The notes: generated from the sequence alone by a model not told the origin. 64,000 bases of DNA from an actinobacterium SCGC AAA278-O22 (GCA_000372185.1 AQUA01000001.1:1-64000), one strand, 5' to 3'; shown: positions 1 to 11,328, counted from the stretch's first letter. Program-made: numbers and translations.

Positions 1-95
1 TTCCTTGTCATTAGCCCACAATTCTTTGCACGCTACAGCGCAGGTCTTGCGGTTCACCGCAACTATTTCCGCTGGGTTGAATATTCCATCTCTTC
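1..95. repeat. Left arm of perfect 95-bp inverted repeat (partner 9644-9738)
   Basis: Reverse complement of 1-95 is identical to 9644-9738 by direct reading; position 96 vs 9643 mismatches. Confidence 0.97.
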
Positions 96-528
96 TTCAG
101 TAATGATTGTTCTGATTGCACAAATCTGCGGAATCTCTGATGTGGCGGCCATTGTTTCGATCTTTGGAGTTAACGCTTCGATGATTCTCTTCGGATGGTT
201 GCAGGAGAAGTATGAAGAACCAGGAAATGGCGGGTGGCTGCCATTTATTTTTGGGTGCATTGCTGGAATTGTTCCGTGGCTTGCACTTGTCTTCTACATC
301 TTTGCTATTGGCGGTCCAGGAGATACTAAGGCACCAGCCTTTGTCTACGGAATCGTGATTTCACTCTTCGTTCTCTTTAATACATTTGCCGTTGTTCAGT
401 ACCTGCAATACAAGAAGGTTGGTAAGTGGTCTGAATATCTACGCGGTGAGAAGACTTACATCACGCTCTCGTTAGTAGCTAAATCTGCCCTTGCGTGGCA
501 GATCTTTGCCTCCACCTTGATTCAATAA
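1..528 (+). CDS. Heliorhodopsin, C-terminal part (5' end cut at window start / rearrangement)
   Basis: Frame 1 is open from base 1 (FLVISPQFFARYSAGLAVHRNYFRWVEYSISSSVMIVLIAQICG...LVAKSALAWQIFASTLIQ*). Heliorhodopsin-like, with the TM7 Lys in SLVAKSALAWQ. Overlaps the inverted N-terminal fragment at 9644-9972. Confidence 0.88.
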   Translation, partial: FLVISPQFFARYSAGLAVHRNYFRWVEYSISSSVMIVLIAQICGISDVAAIVSIFGVNASMILFGWLQEKYEEPGNGGWLPFIFGCIAGIVPWLALVFYIFAIGGPGDTKAPAFVYGIVISLFVLFNTFAVVQYLQYKKVGKWSEYLRGEKTYITLSLVAKSALAWQIFASTLIQ

Positions 529-555
529 CCTTTTGCAGGTTATCCTTATCGCATC

Positions 556-600
556 ATGAAGCTCCGCGGACTCCTCCTTATCCGCCGTAGCGAGGCCTAG
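556..600 (+). CDS. leuA leader peptide MKLRGLLLIRRSEA*
   Basis: Short ORF ATG AAG CTC CGC GGA CTC CTC CTT ATC CGC CGT AGC GAG GCC TAG with a Leu/Ile codon run, 110 nt upstream of leuA and followed by hairpins. Resembles actinobacterial LEU leader peptides. Confidence 0.8.
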   Translation: MKLRGLLLIRRSEA

Positions 601-2426
<1,826 letters not shown>

Positions 2427-2440
2427 CTATCGTACGCAGT

Positions 2441-3187
2441 ATGTCTGCGCCTCACACAAAGCTCTACCGCGATGAGGCAATCATTCTGCGCACACAAAAA
2501 CTAGGTGAAGCAGATCGCATCATTACTTTGCTCACCAAAGAACATGGTCGCGTCCGAGGTGTGGCAAAAGGAGTTCGTCGCACCATGTCGAAATTTGGGG
2601 CCCGCCTCGAACCTGGAAGCCATGTCGATATTCAGATGCACTCTGGAAAAACATTTGACACGATCACACAAGTCGAAGCGATAATGAATTATGGCGAAGC
2701 GCTCACTGATGATTATCAGCGGTGGACAATTGCTCACGCAATTCTTGAAACCGCCGAACGTTTTACCCAGCAAGAAGAAGAGCCCGCTCCACAAGAGTTC
2801 CAATTAGTTATCGGTGGCATGAAGGCACTTGCTGATAATCGATATGACTCATCCCTCATACTGGATGCATTTTTACTTCGCTCACTTTCCATCGGCGGAT
2901 ATGAACCCTCGATGACTTTGTGTTCACGTTGCGAGAAACCTGGTCCACATCGCTACTTTTCATTAGTGGGCGGTGGATCAGTCTGCATGGATTGTCGACC
3001 ATCGGCATCTGCAACCGCATCTGCTGAAGCGCTCGATTTAATGCAAGCGCTATTAGTTGGCGATTGGAATACCGCCGAGAAAAGTGAACCTCGCCATCGC
3101 CGAGAGGCTAGTAGTTTGGTAATTGCTTATCTACACTGGCACCTTGAACGCGGTTTAAGAAGTCTGCCGATGGTCGAGAGGGCTTAG
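2441..3187 (+). CDS. recO: DNA repair protein RecO
   Basis: YRDEAIILRTQKLGEADRIITLLTKEHGRVRGVAKG N-terminus; CSRC...CMDC zinc motif. Confidence 0.93.
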   Translation: MSAPHTKLYRDEAIILRTQKLGEADRIITLLTKEHGRVRGVAKGVRRTMSKFGARLEPGSHVDIQMHSGKTFDTITQVEAIMNYGEALTDDYQRWTIAHAILETAERFTQQEEEPAPQEFQLVIGGMKALADNRYDSSLILDAFLLRSLSIGGYEPSMTLCSRCEKPGPHRYFSLVGGGSVCMDCRPSASATASAEALDLMQALLVGDWNTAEKSEPRHRREASSLVIAYLHWHLERGLRSLPMVERA

Positions 3188-3197
3188 CTAGATATCT

Positions 3198-3908
3198 ATG
3201 GCAAAGAAGATTGAGATTCCCCAACACATCGCAATCGTGATGGATGGAAATGGACGATGGGCAAAAGAACGTGGTTTGCCGCGCACAGCTGGTCATCAAG
3301 CGGGGGAAAAGGTTCTCTTCGATATCGTCGAAGCGTGTATTGAATTTGGAGTGAAGGAAGTCAGTGCATACGCATTTTCAACTGAGAATTGGAAACGTAG
3401 CCCCGAAGAAGTGAAGTTTTTAATGGGCTACAGCCGCGAAATGCTGCGCACTCGCCGCGATCGCCTCAACGAAATGGGCGTCAAAATCAATTGGCTAGGA
3501 CGTCCTCAACGCCTCTGGAAATCAGTCATTGCTGAACTTGAGGAAGCAGAAGAACTGACGAAGAAGAATAAGAAACTTACCCTCAATATGTGCGTGAATT
3601 ATGGGGGCCGTGCAGAGATTGTTGATGCTGCAGCCGATCTTGCTCGTGATGTGAAGAGAGGCAAAGTGAAAGCCGATGCCATCACTGAAAAGACTTTAGA
3701 GAAATATCTATATTCTCCAAAGATGCGCGATGTCGATATGTTCTTACGTTCTTCAGGCGAACAGCGCACCAGCAACTTTTTGCCTTGGCAATCGTCTTAT
3801 GCGGAGTTTGTCTTCATGGATGTCTTATGGCCCGATATGACCCCAAAGCTATTGTGGAAAGCAATCGAGATTTATTCAGAGCGCGATCGTAGATTTGGAA
3901 GCGCTTGA
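3198..3908 (+). CDS. uppS: Isoprenyl transferase (undecaprenyl diphosphate synthase family)
   Basis: [46 protein letters not shown]. Confidence 0.95.
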   Translation: MAKKIEIPQHIAIVMDGNGRWAKERGLPRTAGHQAGEKVLFDIVEACIEFGVKEVSAYAFSTENWKRSPEEVKFLMGYSREMLRTRRDRLNEMGVKINWLGRPQRLWKSVIAELEEAEELTKKNKKLTLNMCVNYGGRAEIVDAAADLARDVKRGKVKADAITEKTLEKYLYSPKMRDVDMFLRSSGEQRTSNFLPWQSSYAEFVFMDVLWPDMTPKLLWKAIEIYSERDRRFGSA

Positions 3909-3976
3909 CGCTTCCAAATTGATTAGATTGCGGAAGCGCTTGACGCTTCCAAATTGATTAGATTGCGGAAGCGCTT
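3897..3976. repeat. 35-bp tandem repeat (about 2.3 copies) spanning the uppS stop codon, each copy with a hairpin
   Basis: Unit ggaagcgcttgacgcttccaaattgattagattgc at 3897-3931 and 3932-3966, partial copy 3967-3976. Palindrome ggaagcg-cttga-cgcttcc. Confidence 0.95.
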
Positions 3977-4709
3977 AAAGAGAGGCTACGACGCCCCACA
4001 TAATGAAGACGCCGACAATTGTTGCAAAGAAAGTCCAGCGTGATGAATGGCGCGAATGTGCTTCGGGCAAGATATGCGACGTTGCAAGGTAGATAACAAA
4101 GCCTGAGAAAAGTGCGAGATAAAGCGCAAGTAACGAATCATTGAGTACTAGGTATGTACCAACGCTGGCCCCACCAATTCGCGCAATCGCATCGACACCT
4201 AGCAACATGTAACTAGTCTTCGTCCAATGTCCGCTCTTGACCATCAGCGAAACAGTATTAAGCCCGTCGCTAAATGCGTGAATAATTAGCGCAAGGAAGA
4301 CTGCGTAACCAAGTGCATGACTTACTTTGAAGGCAACACCCAATCCGACGCCATCGAGAAAGACATGGCCACCCATCGCAAGTGCTCCCAGTGAACCTGC
4401 GATGTTGTGGTGTTCGTGATCATGTCCGTAATCAGATTCAGCAGGTTCGTGACCACCGAATACGCCTTCAAGAATGTGAAGAGCTAAGAAACCAACAAGG
4501 ATGGCAAGAGAGACGGTTCGAATTCCACCTATAGATTCTGTGTTCATAGAAAATACTTCTGGAAGCAGATCAAAGCCAACAAGTCCCAAAAGTAACCCAG
4601 CAGATAATCCAAGAACGAGATGGAAGCGATCTGAAGATTTGAGAGCTACATAGCCACCGAAAGTGGTCGCAAGCACCGTGATTGCTGCGAAGACAATGGC
4701 CAGGTTCAT
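3975..4709 (-). CDS. ZIP family metal transporter
   Basis: Multi-TM protein with a His-rich loop (HDHEHHN) and HVFLDGVGLGVAF / HAFSDGLNTV ZIP motifs. Confidence 0.85.
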   Translation of the reverse strand: MNLAIVFAAITVLATTFGGYVALKSSDRFHLVLGLSAGLLLGLVGFDLLPEVFSMNTESIGGIRTVSLAILVGFLALHILEGVFGGHEPAESDYGHDHEHHNIAGSLGALAMGGHVFLDGVGLGVAFKVSHALGYAVFLALIIHAFSDGLNTVSLMVKSGHWTKTSYMLLGVDAIARIGGASVGTYLVLNDSLLALYLALFSGFVIYLATSHILPEAHSRHSSRWTFFATIVGVFIMWGVVASL

Positions 4710-4740
4710 AGCGCAAGGATATCGGCATTAGAGTTGTCTC

Positions 4741-5016
4741 ATGATTGCCATCGCCCGCTTTGAAGTGCAATTAGCTGAGACTGCGGCCTTCGAAAAAGAT
4801 ATTAAGGCCGCTTATGAGGCACTCGCTTCGTGTGCCGGATTTATTGATGGCGAATATGGCCAGAATCTTGATGACACCAATCTCTGGGTTCTTGTCACTC
4901 GTTGGGAAAATGTCGGTTCATACCGTCGCGCCCTCAGTGCGATGCGAACCAAATTGGAAGCAATTCCTTTACTGGCACGAGCAATTGATGAACCAGGGGC
5001 TTACGAGATAAACTAG
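4741..5016 (+). CDS. Antibiotic biosynthesis monooxygenase (ABM)-domain-like small protein
   Basis: 91 aa dimeric ferredoxin-like pattern (MIAIARFEV...ALASCAGFIDGEYGQNLDDTNLWVLVTRWENVGSYRRAL). Confidence 0.6.
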   Translation: MIAIARFEVQLAETAAFEKDIKAAYEALASCAGFIDGEYGQNLDDTNLWVLVTRWENVGSYRRALSAMRTKLEAIPLLARAIDEPGAYEIN

Positions 5017-5076
5017 CGCCATACGTGAGCAACGACCGTTGCTTTTCGCCGACAGCCAGCCGGATGGAGAAAAAAG

Positions 5077-6456
5077 ATGGCCGTAGACCGTTTAGAAAAT
5101 ATTGTTTCGCTCTCAAAGCGTCGTGGATTTGTATTTCCCTCATCAGAAATTTATGGAGGCCTGCGCGCTTCATGGGATTACGGCCCACTCGGAGTAGAAC
5201 TCAAAAACAACGTCAAGCGCCAATGGTGGAAATCCATGGTGATGGGTCGTGAAGATATTGTCGGTATTGATTCATCAGTTATTTTGGCGCGCGAAGTGTG
5301 GGAAGCATCAGGACACGTAGCTACATTTAGCGATCCGCTTACCGAATGTACGGCATGCCACAAGCGCTATCGCGCCGATCATCTTGAAGAAGCATATGAA
5401 GCAAAGCATGGAAAGAAGCTTGCATCTCTTGCAGAAATGAATTGCCCTGCGTGCGGCAATAAGGGTCAATTCACGACTCCCAAACAATTCTCTGGTCTGC
5501 TTAAGACTTTCCTTGGACCCGTCGAAGATGAATCAGGGCTTGCTTACCTGCGCCCCGAAACCGCGCAAGGAATCTTTATCAACTTCGATCAGGTGATGAC
5601 AACATCACGTAAGAAGCCACCATTTGGTATTGGCCAGATCGGAAAATCCTTCCGCAACGAAATCACACCAGGAAACTTCATTTTCCGTACTCGCGAATTC
5701 GAGCAGATGGAGATGGAATTCTTTGTGGTTCCAGGCACCGATGAAGAGTGGCACCAATACTGGATCGATACTCGACTAGCTTGGTATAAAGATCTTGGAA
5801 TCAATCCTGATCGCCTTCGTATTTATGATCATCCAAAAGAGAAGCTGTCGCACTATTCAAAGCGCACAGCCGATATTGAATACAAGTTTGAATTTAACGG
5901 AACTGAATGGGGCGAACTCGAAGGTATTGCAAACCGCACAGACTTTGACCTCAAAGCTCATTCGGCAGCTTCCGGTAAGGATCTTTCATACTTTGATCAA
6001 GAGAAGAATGAGCGCTGGACTCCTTACGTCATTGAACCTGCAGCAGGTGTAGATCGTTGCACCCTCACATTTATGATGGATGCATATTCCGAAGATGAAG
6101 CGCCAAACGCTAAGGGCGAAATGGAGAAGCGCGCAGTGATGAAATTTGATCATCGCTTGGCCCCTGTGAAGGCTGCAGTTCTTCCACTTTCACGTAACGC
6201 TGATCTTTCGCCAAAAGCGCGTGATCTTGCGGCGCAGTTACGCAAAAACTGGAATATCGATTTCGATGATTCAGGTGCGATCGGTCGTCGTTACCGCCGT
6301 CAAGATGAAATCGGTACTCCATATTGCATCACTATCGACTTCGAATCACTTGAAGATCAAGCAGTCACCATTCGTGACCGCGACACCATGGCGCAAGAAC
6401 GTATCGGAATCGATCAAGTAGAAGCATGGCTAGCACCACGTCTACTCGGCTGCTAG
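5077..6456 (+). CDS. glyS: Glycyl-tRNA synthetase
   Basis: Class II Gly[76 protein letters not shown]. Confidence 0.96.
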   Translation: MAVDRLENIVSLSKRRGFVFPSSEIYGGLRASWDYGPLGVELKNNVKRQWWKSMVMGREDIVGIDSSVILAREVWEASGHVATFSDPLTECTACHKRYRADHLEEAYEAKHGKKLASLAEMNCPACGNKGQFTTPKQFSGLLKTFLGPVEDESGLAYLRPETAQGIFINFDQVMTTSRKKPPFGIGQIGKSFRNEITPGNFIFRTREFEQMEMEFFVVPGTDEEWHQYWIDTRLAWYKDLGINPDRLRIYDHPKEKLSHYSKRTADIEYKFEFNGTEWGELEGIANRTDFDLKAHSAASGKDLSYFDQEKNERWTPYVIEPAAGVDRCTLTFMMDAYSEDEAPNAKGEMEKRAVMKFDHRLAPVKAAVLPLSRNADLSPKARDLAAQLRKNWNIDFDDSGAIGRRYRRQDEIGTPYCITIDFESLEDQAVTIRDRDTMAQERIGIDQVEAWLAPRLLGC

Positions 6457-7592
6457 CTCCACTGCAGCTTCCTCTTAAAGATGGAACCCATCTCGTAGAT
6501 CCACCCGTAGTTCTTGCACCGATGGCAGGAATTACCAATGCATCTTTTCGTATGCTCTGCCGCGAACAAGGAGCAGGTCTCTTTGTATCTGAGATGGTGA
6601 CGGCGCGCGCGCTGTTAGAACGAATTCCTGAAACGATGCGCATGATTGAACCTGGCGCAGGTGAGTGGCCACGATCTGTGCAGTTGTATAGCGTCGACCC
6701 GCACCACATGGGTGAAGCGGTCAAGATGATTGGTCGTGAAAATTTAGCCGATCACATCGATATGAACTTTGGTTGTCCAGTGCCGAAGGTAACGCGCAAA
6801 GGTGGGGGAGCAGCACTTCCCTTTAAACGAAATCTCTTCCGCGAAATAGTTAAAGCAGCCGTTGATAATGCCAAGCCTTATGGAATTCCTGTCACCGTAA
6901 AGATGCGTATTGGTATCGATACTGATCACCACACATATTTGGAAGCAGCCAAGTCAGCTGCAGATTTAGGAGTTGCTTGGGTCGCTCTCCATGCGCGCAC
7001 AGCGCAACAGATGTATGAAGGAAAAGCTGATTGGTCTGCAATTAAAAATTTAGTAGAACACCTCAAACCAACAGGCGTTCCAGTGTTAGGCAATGGCGAT
7101 ATTTGGTCTGGTGCAGACGGCGCCGAAATGGTGCGCCAAACAGGATGTGCTGGTGTGGTTGTTGGGCGCGGATGCCTTGGTCGCCCATGGCTCTTTGCTG
7201 ATTTAGTTGATGCATTTAACGGTGGAAATAATCGAGTGCTCCCAACTCTGCACGAAGTTCGCGAAGTGATGTTCCGTCATGGTGAATTAATCGTTGATTA
7301 CTTCGAATCTGAAGATCGCGGTTGCCGCGACCTACGCAAACATATGGCTTGGTATCTCAAAGGTTTCCGAGTCCACTCTGAATTACGTCGCCAATTCGGA
7401 ATGGTGGGATCTCTCAAGGAACTTCGTTCGCTATTAGATCAGCTCGATGATCAGCCTTATCCAATTGAAGTAGGCGAAAAACCTCGCGGTCGCACTAGTA
7501 GTGGCCGTCCACCAACCCTGCCAGATGGATGGCTCAATGATCCTGACGAGATGATTCACCTTGATGTGGAAGATATGTTCTCGGGTGGTTAA
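6426..7592 (+). CDS. dusB: tRNA-dihydrouridine synthase
   Basis: [49 protein letters not shown]. Overlaps the glyS end by 31 bp. Confidence 0.93.
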   Translation: MASTTSTRLLAPLQLPLKDGTHLVDPPVVLAPMAGITNASFRMLCREQGAGLFVSEMVTARALLERIPETMRMIEPGAGEWPRSVQLYSVDPHHMGEAVKMIGRENLADHIDMNFGCPVPKVTRKGGGAALPFKRNLFREIVKAAVDNAKPYGIPVTVKMRIGIDTDHHTYLEAAKSAADLGVAWVALHARTAQQMYEGKADWSAIKNLVEHLKPTGVPVLGNGDIWSGADGAEMVRQTGCAGVVVGRGCLGRPWLFADLVDAFNGGNNRVLPTLHEVREVMFRHGELIVDYFESEDRGCRDLRKHMAWYLKGFRVHSELRRQFGMVGSLKELRSLLDQLDDQPYPIEVGEKPRGRTSSGRPPTLPDGWLNDPDEMIHLDVEDMFSGG

Positions 7593-8251
7593 TGTTTAAA
7601 TTAATTCGCCGAGTGATTTCTTTATTTGTTGCCATCATTATCATTATTCCAACATATGCGCTGTTTGTGACGTGGCACTCTGCCAAGAACCCAGGTTTTC
7701 GCACTTCTGCTGAAGTAATTGTGGTTCCGGGCGCTGCACAACTTAATGGCGCACCTGGTGATGTCTTACTCGCCCGTTTGGTTGAAGCAAAGCGAATTAA
7801 AGATAAAGGTTATGCACCTCTGATTATTACCGTTGGAGCTGGTGCCCCAGGAGATCGAACAACAGAAGCTGCTGCTGGCAAGTATTGGCTGACACATCAC
7901 GGTATTGCCAAAAGCAAAGTAGTTTCAATTCCCCAAGGTCGAGATACCTTGAGTCAGACTCAGGCATATATTAAAGAGATGCGCGCACGAAAGATTTACA
8001 ATGTCATCATCGCAACCGATGCATATCACTGTCAGCGCGCAATGACGATGGCAAATGATTTAGGTGCAGTCGCCACATGTTCACCTGTGCAGACTGGGCC
8101 AAATACTCTTCAAAATTCCCATCTGCGTTACTTAATTCGTGAAGCAGGTGCCTACTTGGCCTATATCTCACTCGGTCGCCGCGGGATTCATATCTCGGAC
8201 CATCTGACTAATAGTGGACTTGTAAGGTATGTACATGACTTCATCCAGTAA
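7592..8251 (+). CDS. DUF218/SanA-YdcF family membrane protein
   Basis: N-terminal TM; IVVPGAAQLNGAPGDVLLARL...ITVGAGAPGDRTTEAAAGKYWL...IPQGRDTLSQTQAY. Confidence 0.75.
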   Translation: MFKLIRRVISLFVAIIIIIPTYALFVTWHSAKNPGFRTSAEVIVVPGAAQLNGAPGDVLLARLVEAKRIKDKGYAPLIITVGAGAPGDRTTEAAAGKYWLTHHGIAKSKVVSIPQGRDTLSQTQAYIKEMRARKIYNVIIATDAYHCQRAMTMANDLGAVATCSPVQTGPNTLQNSHLRYLIREAGAYLAYISLGRRGIHISDHLTNSGLVRYVHDFIQ

Positions 8252-9464
8252 TTACAGCGCTTTTGATCAAGAGCGCTTTCTCGATGAACCAGCAAAGCGC
8301 CCAGGCCGCACCGAATTTATGCGCGATCGAGCACGCGTTATTCACTCAGCAGCGCTTCGCCGTTTAGCTGCGAAGACGCAAGTGGCAGTTCCTTGGGAGA
8401 ACGATTTCCAACGCACTCGCTTATCGCACTCACTTGAGTGTGCACAGATTGGTCGCGAACTTGGAGAATCACTTGGCGCAGATCCAGATCTGCTTGAAAC
8501 CGCATGTCTTTCACACGATATGGGTCATCCACCATTTGGTCACAATGGAGAGGAAGCTCTCGCTGAAGTAGCCGCGCCATGTGGTGGCTTTGAAGGTAAT
8601 GCACAATCATTTCGTTTACTTACTCGCATTGAAGCAAAGACAGTTGATGCACAAGGAAAGAGCTTAGGTCTTAATCTCACGCGTGCTTCTCTTGATGCAG
8701 CTACCAAGTATCCATGGGCTCGTGCAGAAAACCCTCGCAAGTTTGGTGTCTATGACGATGACACCGAAATTTTTCATTGGGTCCGCGAAGGTGCACCAGT
8801 TGGTCGAAAATGTCTTGAAGCGCAGATCATGGATTGGTCTGATGATTGTGCGTACTCAGTGCACGATTTAGAAGATGCCATCTTCGCTGGGCAGATTACG
8901 GTTAAGAACTTTGATAACGATTTCGACATTCTTTACAAAGAAATGGTCGAGGGTTATAAAAGTGATGCAACCAAGGAAGAAGCTGTTAGCGCTCTTACTC
9001 GCCTGCAATCTTTATCGTGCTGGCCGATTAATTTTGATCGTAGCCATCGCTCGCTCGCTCGCTTAAAAGATACGACATCACAATTAATTGGTCGATTTGT
9101 TCTGGCTGCCGAACTTGAAACTCGCAAAATCTACGGCGATGGTCCACTAACTCGCTATAACGCCAACCTAGAGATTCCACGCGATCAAAAGATCGAAGTA
9201 GATTTCCTCAAAGCAGTTGCAGGTCACTACTTAATTAATGCTGCTGCTTCACAAGAACGTTATGCAAAGCAGCAAGTGCTGATCCATGAATTGGTCGAGA
9301 TGCTCTTTGAAGCTGCTCCCAAGGAACTTGACCCGATCTTCGAAGATGATTGGAAGATGGCCACCAATGATTCAGAGCGCCTTCGCGTCGTTGTTGACCA
9401 GATTGCCAGCCTCACCGACCCCGGCGCATATGCGCTCCATGCGCACCTTTCAAAGCGTCGCTAA
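8229..9464 (+). CDS. dgt: Deoxyguanosinetriphosphate triphosphohydrolase-like protein
   Basis: HD-domain dGTPase: FMRDRARVIHSAALRRLAAKTQV; RTRLSHSLECAQIGRELG; CLSHDMGHPPFGHNGEEAL. Confidence 0.93.
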   Translation: MYMTSSSNYSAFDQERFLDEPAKRPGRTEFMRDRARVIHSAALRRLAAKTQVAVPWENDFQRTRLSHSLECAQIGRELGESLGADPDLLETACLSHDMGHPPFGHNGEEALAEVAAPCGGFEGNAQSFRLLTRIEAKTVDAQGKSLGLNLTRASLDAATKYPWARAENPRKFGVYDDDTEIFHWVREGAPVGRKCLEAQIMDWSDDCAYSVHDLEDAIFAGQITVKNFDNDFDILYKEMVEGYKSDATKEEAVSALTRLQSLSCWPINFDRSHRSLARLKDTTSQLIGRFVLAAELETRKIYGDGPLTRYNANLEIPRDQKIEVDFLKAVAGHYLINAAASQERYAKQQVLIHELVEMLFEAAPKELDPIFEDDWKMATNDSERLRVVVDQIASLTDPGAYALHAHLSKRR

Positions 9465-9473
9465 GGTAGGAAC

Positions 9474-9643
9474 ATGAGCGGTCGCATCAAGGCAGATGAC
9501 ATTGTTTATGTGCGCGAACATGCACATATCGATGAAGTAGTTACTGCAGCTGGTGTTGCTCTCAAAAGCGCTGGTGGGGGACAGAAGAAGGGCCTATGTC
9601 CTTTCCACGATGAGAAATCACCGTCCTTCCACGTCACACCATC
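9474..9643 (+). pseudogene. dnaG: DNA primase DnaG, 5' fragment only, truncated at the rearrangement junction
   Basis: MSGRIKADDIVYVREHAHIDEVV...KGLCPFHDEKSPSFHVTPS, the CHC2 zinc-finger start. It breaks off before the second CxxC and runs into antisense heliorhodopsin sequence. Confidence 0.88.
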
Positions 9644-9738
9644 GAAGAGATGGAATATTCAACCCAGCGGAAATAGTTGCGGTGAACCGCAAGACCTGCG
9701 CTGTAGCGTGCAAAGAATTGTGGGCTAATGACAAGGAA
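9644..9738. repeat. Right arm of perfect 95-bp inverted repeat (partner 1-95)
   Basis: Exact reverse complement of 1-95. Confidence 0.97.
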
Positions 9739-9972
9739 ATGGAAGAAGGCAGAAAGTCCCAAGAAGATTGCAACAGCTAATCCGACGGGAGTGTTGAGAA
9801 GAGTGATTGGTTCTGCAAATGTGCTTCCTGGAGGACCTGCCATATATCGGGCCACAATGGGAAGTGAGAAATCATTTGCAAGAATCAGAACAACCACCAT
9901 CTGTGCCAAGTGGAATAAGCCAGCAATGAGGTTGTAGCGACGAATACTGGATGCGTTTATCTCTTTAGCCAT
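9644..9972 (-). CDS. Heliorhodopsin, N-terminal part (truncated at the junction)
   Basis: MAKEINASSIRRYNLIAGLFHLAQMVVVLILANDFSLPIVARYMAGPPGSTFAEPITLLNTPVGLAVAIFLGLSAFFHF...RWVEYSISS. Joined through the 95-bp overlap with 1-528 it gives an intact 253-aa heliorhodopsin. Confidence 0.88.
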
Positions 9973-10008
9973 GGATAAAGGCTACAGAGCCACCTGTGAA
10001 ATATCCCG

Positions 10009-11328
10009 TTAGAGGACAGGCAAGTACTTATCTAATTCGTAGGCACTGACCTGACGACGATAGTCCTGCCACTCAGCGCGCTTATTACGTAGGAAGTAAT
10101 CAAATACATGCTCACCCAATGTCTCGCGGACTAGCTCGCTCTTTTCCATGACTTGGATTGCCTCTTCTAGATTTGATGGAAGCAATTGGTTATCCGTTGA
10201 TGGTTCAAGAACATATTTCTTCTCAATTCCCTTAAGTCCAGCTGCGACCATTACTGCGTAGGCAAGGTATGGATTGCAGGCAGAATCCGGAGAACGAAAT
10301 TCGATGCGCGTTGAATTCTCTTTATTGGGCTTATACATAGGAATACGCACAAGTGCGCCGCGATCATTGTGGCCCCAATTAATAATTGATGGAGCTTCTC
10401 CCCCACCTTGGAGGCGCTTATACGAATTAACCCACTGATTTGTAACTGCGGTGATTTCTGCAGCGTGCTTCAAGATTCCAGCAATAAATTGGCGACCCAC
10501 AGTTGAGAGATTGAGTTCGGCCTTATCGTCATAGAACGCATTCTTTTCGCCTTCAAAGAGTGAGACGTGAGTATGCATTCCAGAACCTGGGTGGTCGGTA
10601 AATGGCTTGGGCATAAAGGATGCATAGAAGCCTTGATTGAGAGCAACTTCCTTAATGACATGGCGGAAAGTCATGATGTTGTCTGCGGTGCTCAGCGCAT
10701 CTGCATAACGAAGATCAATCTCTTGCTGCCCAGGTGCACCTTCATGATGGCTAAATTCAACAGAGACGCCCATCGCTTCCAGCGAAGTAATCGCTTGGCG
10801 ACGGAAGTCATGGCCAACAACTGCTGGCGTGTGATCGAAGTAGCCACCTTGATCAACGGGAACTGGCGCGACACCTTTTTCAGGTTGTGATTTAAAGAGG
10901 AAGAATTCAATTTCCGGATGGGTGTAACAGGTGTAACCCATCTTGGCTGCCTTATCCAATGTACGGCGCAGAACATTGCGGGGATCGGCAGGAGATGCCT
11001 CACCGCTTGGCAGAGTAATGTCGCAAAACATGCGTGCAGCACCTTGTGCTTCAGCGCGCCACGGCAAGATAGTAAATGTTGCAGGATCTGGCTTAGCCAA
11101 CATATCGGATTCAAATTCGCGCGCAAATCCTTGAATCGCAGAACCATCGAAACCGATTCCTTCTTCAAAGGCGCTATCTAACTCAGCAGGTGCAATTGCT
11201 ACAGATTTCAGAGTTCCGAGAATGTCGGTAAACCATAAGCGGATAAACCGGATATCGCGTTCTTCAATCGTGCGAAGGACGAACTCTTGTTGCTTGCTGA
11301 TGTTCTCTGCTGGGGACATGCGCCCCAT
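10009..11328 (-). CDS. glnA: Type I glutamine synthetase, GlnA2-like
   Basis: RFIRLWFTDILGTLKSVAI; GFDGSAIQGFAREFESDM; KPFTDHPGSGMHTHVSL; NKENSTRIEFRSPD. C-terminus resembles actinobacterial GlnA2. Confidence 0.93.
   Translation of the reverse strand: MGRMSPAENISKQQEFVLRTIEERDIRFIRLWFTDILGTLKSVAIAPAELDSAFEEGIGFDGSAIQGFAREFESDMLAKPDPATFTILPWRAEAQGAARMFCDITLPSGEASPADPRNVLRRTLDKAAKMGYTCYTHPEIEFFLFKSQPEKGVAPVPVDQGGYFDHTPAVVGHDFRRQAITSLEAMGVSVEFSHHEGAPGQQEIDLRYADALSTADNIMTFRHVIKEVALNQGFYASFMPKPFTDHPGSGMHTHVSLFEGEKNAFYDDKAELNLSTVGRQFIAGILKHAAEITAVTNQWVNSYKRLQGGGEAPSIINWGHNDRGALVRIPMYKPNKENSTRIEFRSPDSACNPYLAYAVMVAAGLKGIEKKYVLEPSTDNQLLPSNLEEAIQVMEKSELVRETLGEHVFDYFLRNKRAEWQDYRRQVSAYELDKYLPVL

Noticed and set aside
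3897-3976. Considered as a CRISPR-like array
   Set aside because: Contiguous tandem copies with no unique spacers and no cas genes in the window.
5028-5046. Small stem-loop agcaac-gacc-gttgct-tttt between the ABM gene and glyS
   Set aside because: Stem too short and AT-poor tail too weak to call a terminator with confidence.
9728-9937. 69-aa plus-strand ORF after dnaG
   Set aside because: Antisense of the heliorhodopsin N-terminal coding sequence; created by the inverted junction.
10692-11168. 158-aa minus-strand ORF
   Set aside because: Alternate-frame ORF fully inside glnA with no recognisable domain.
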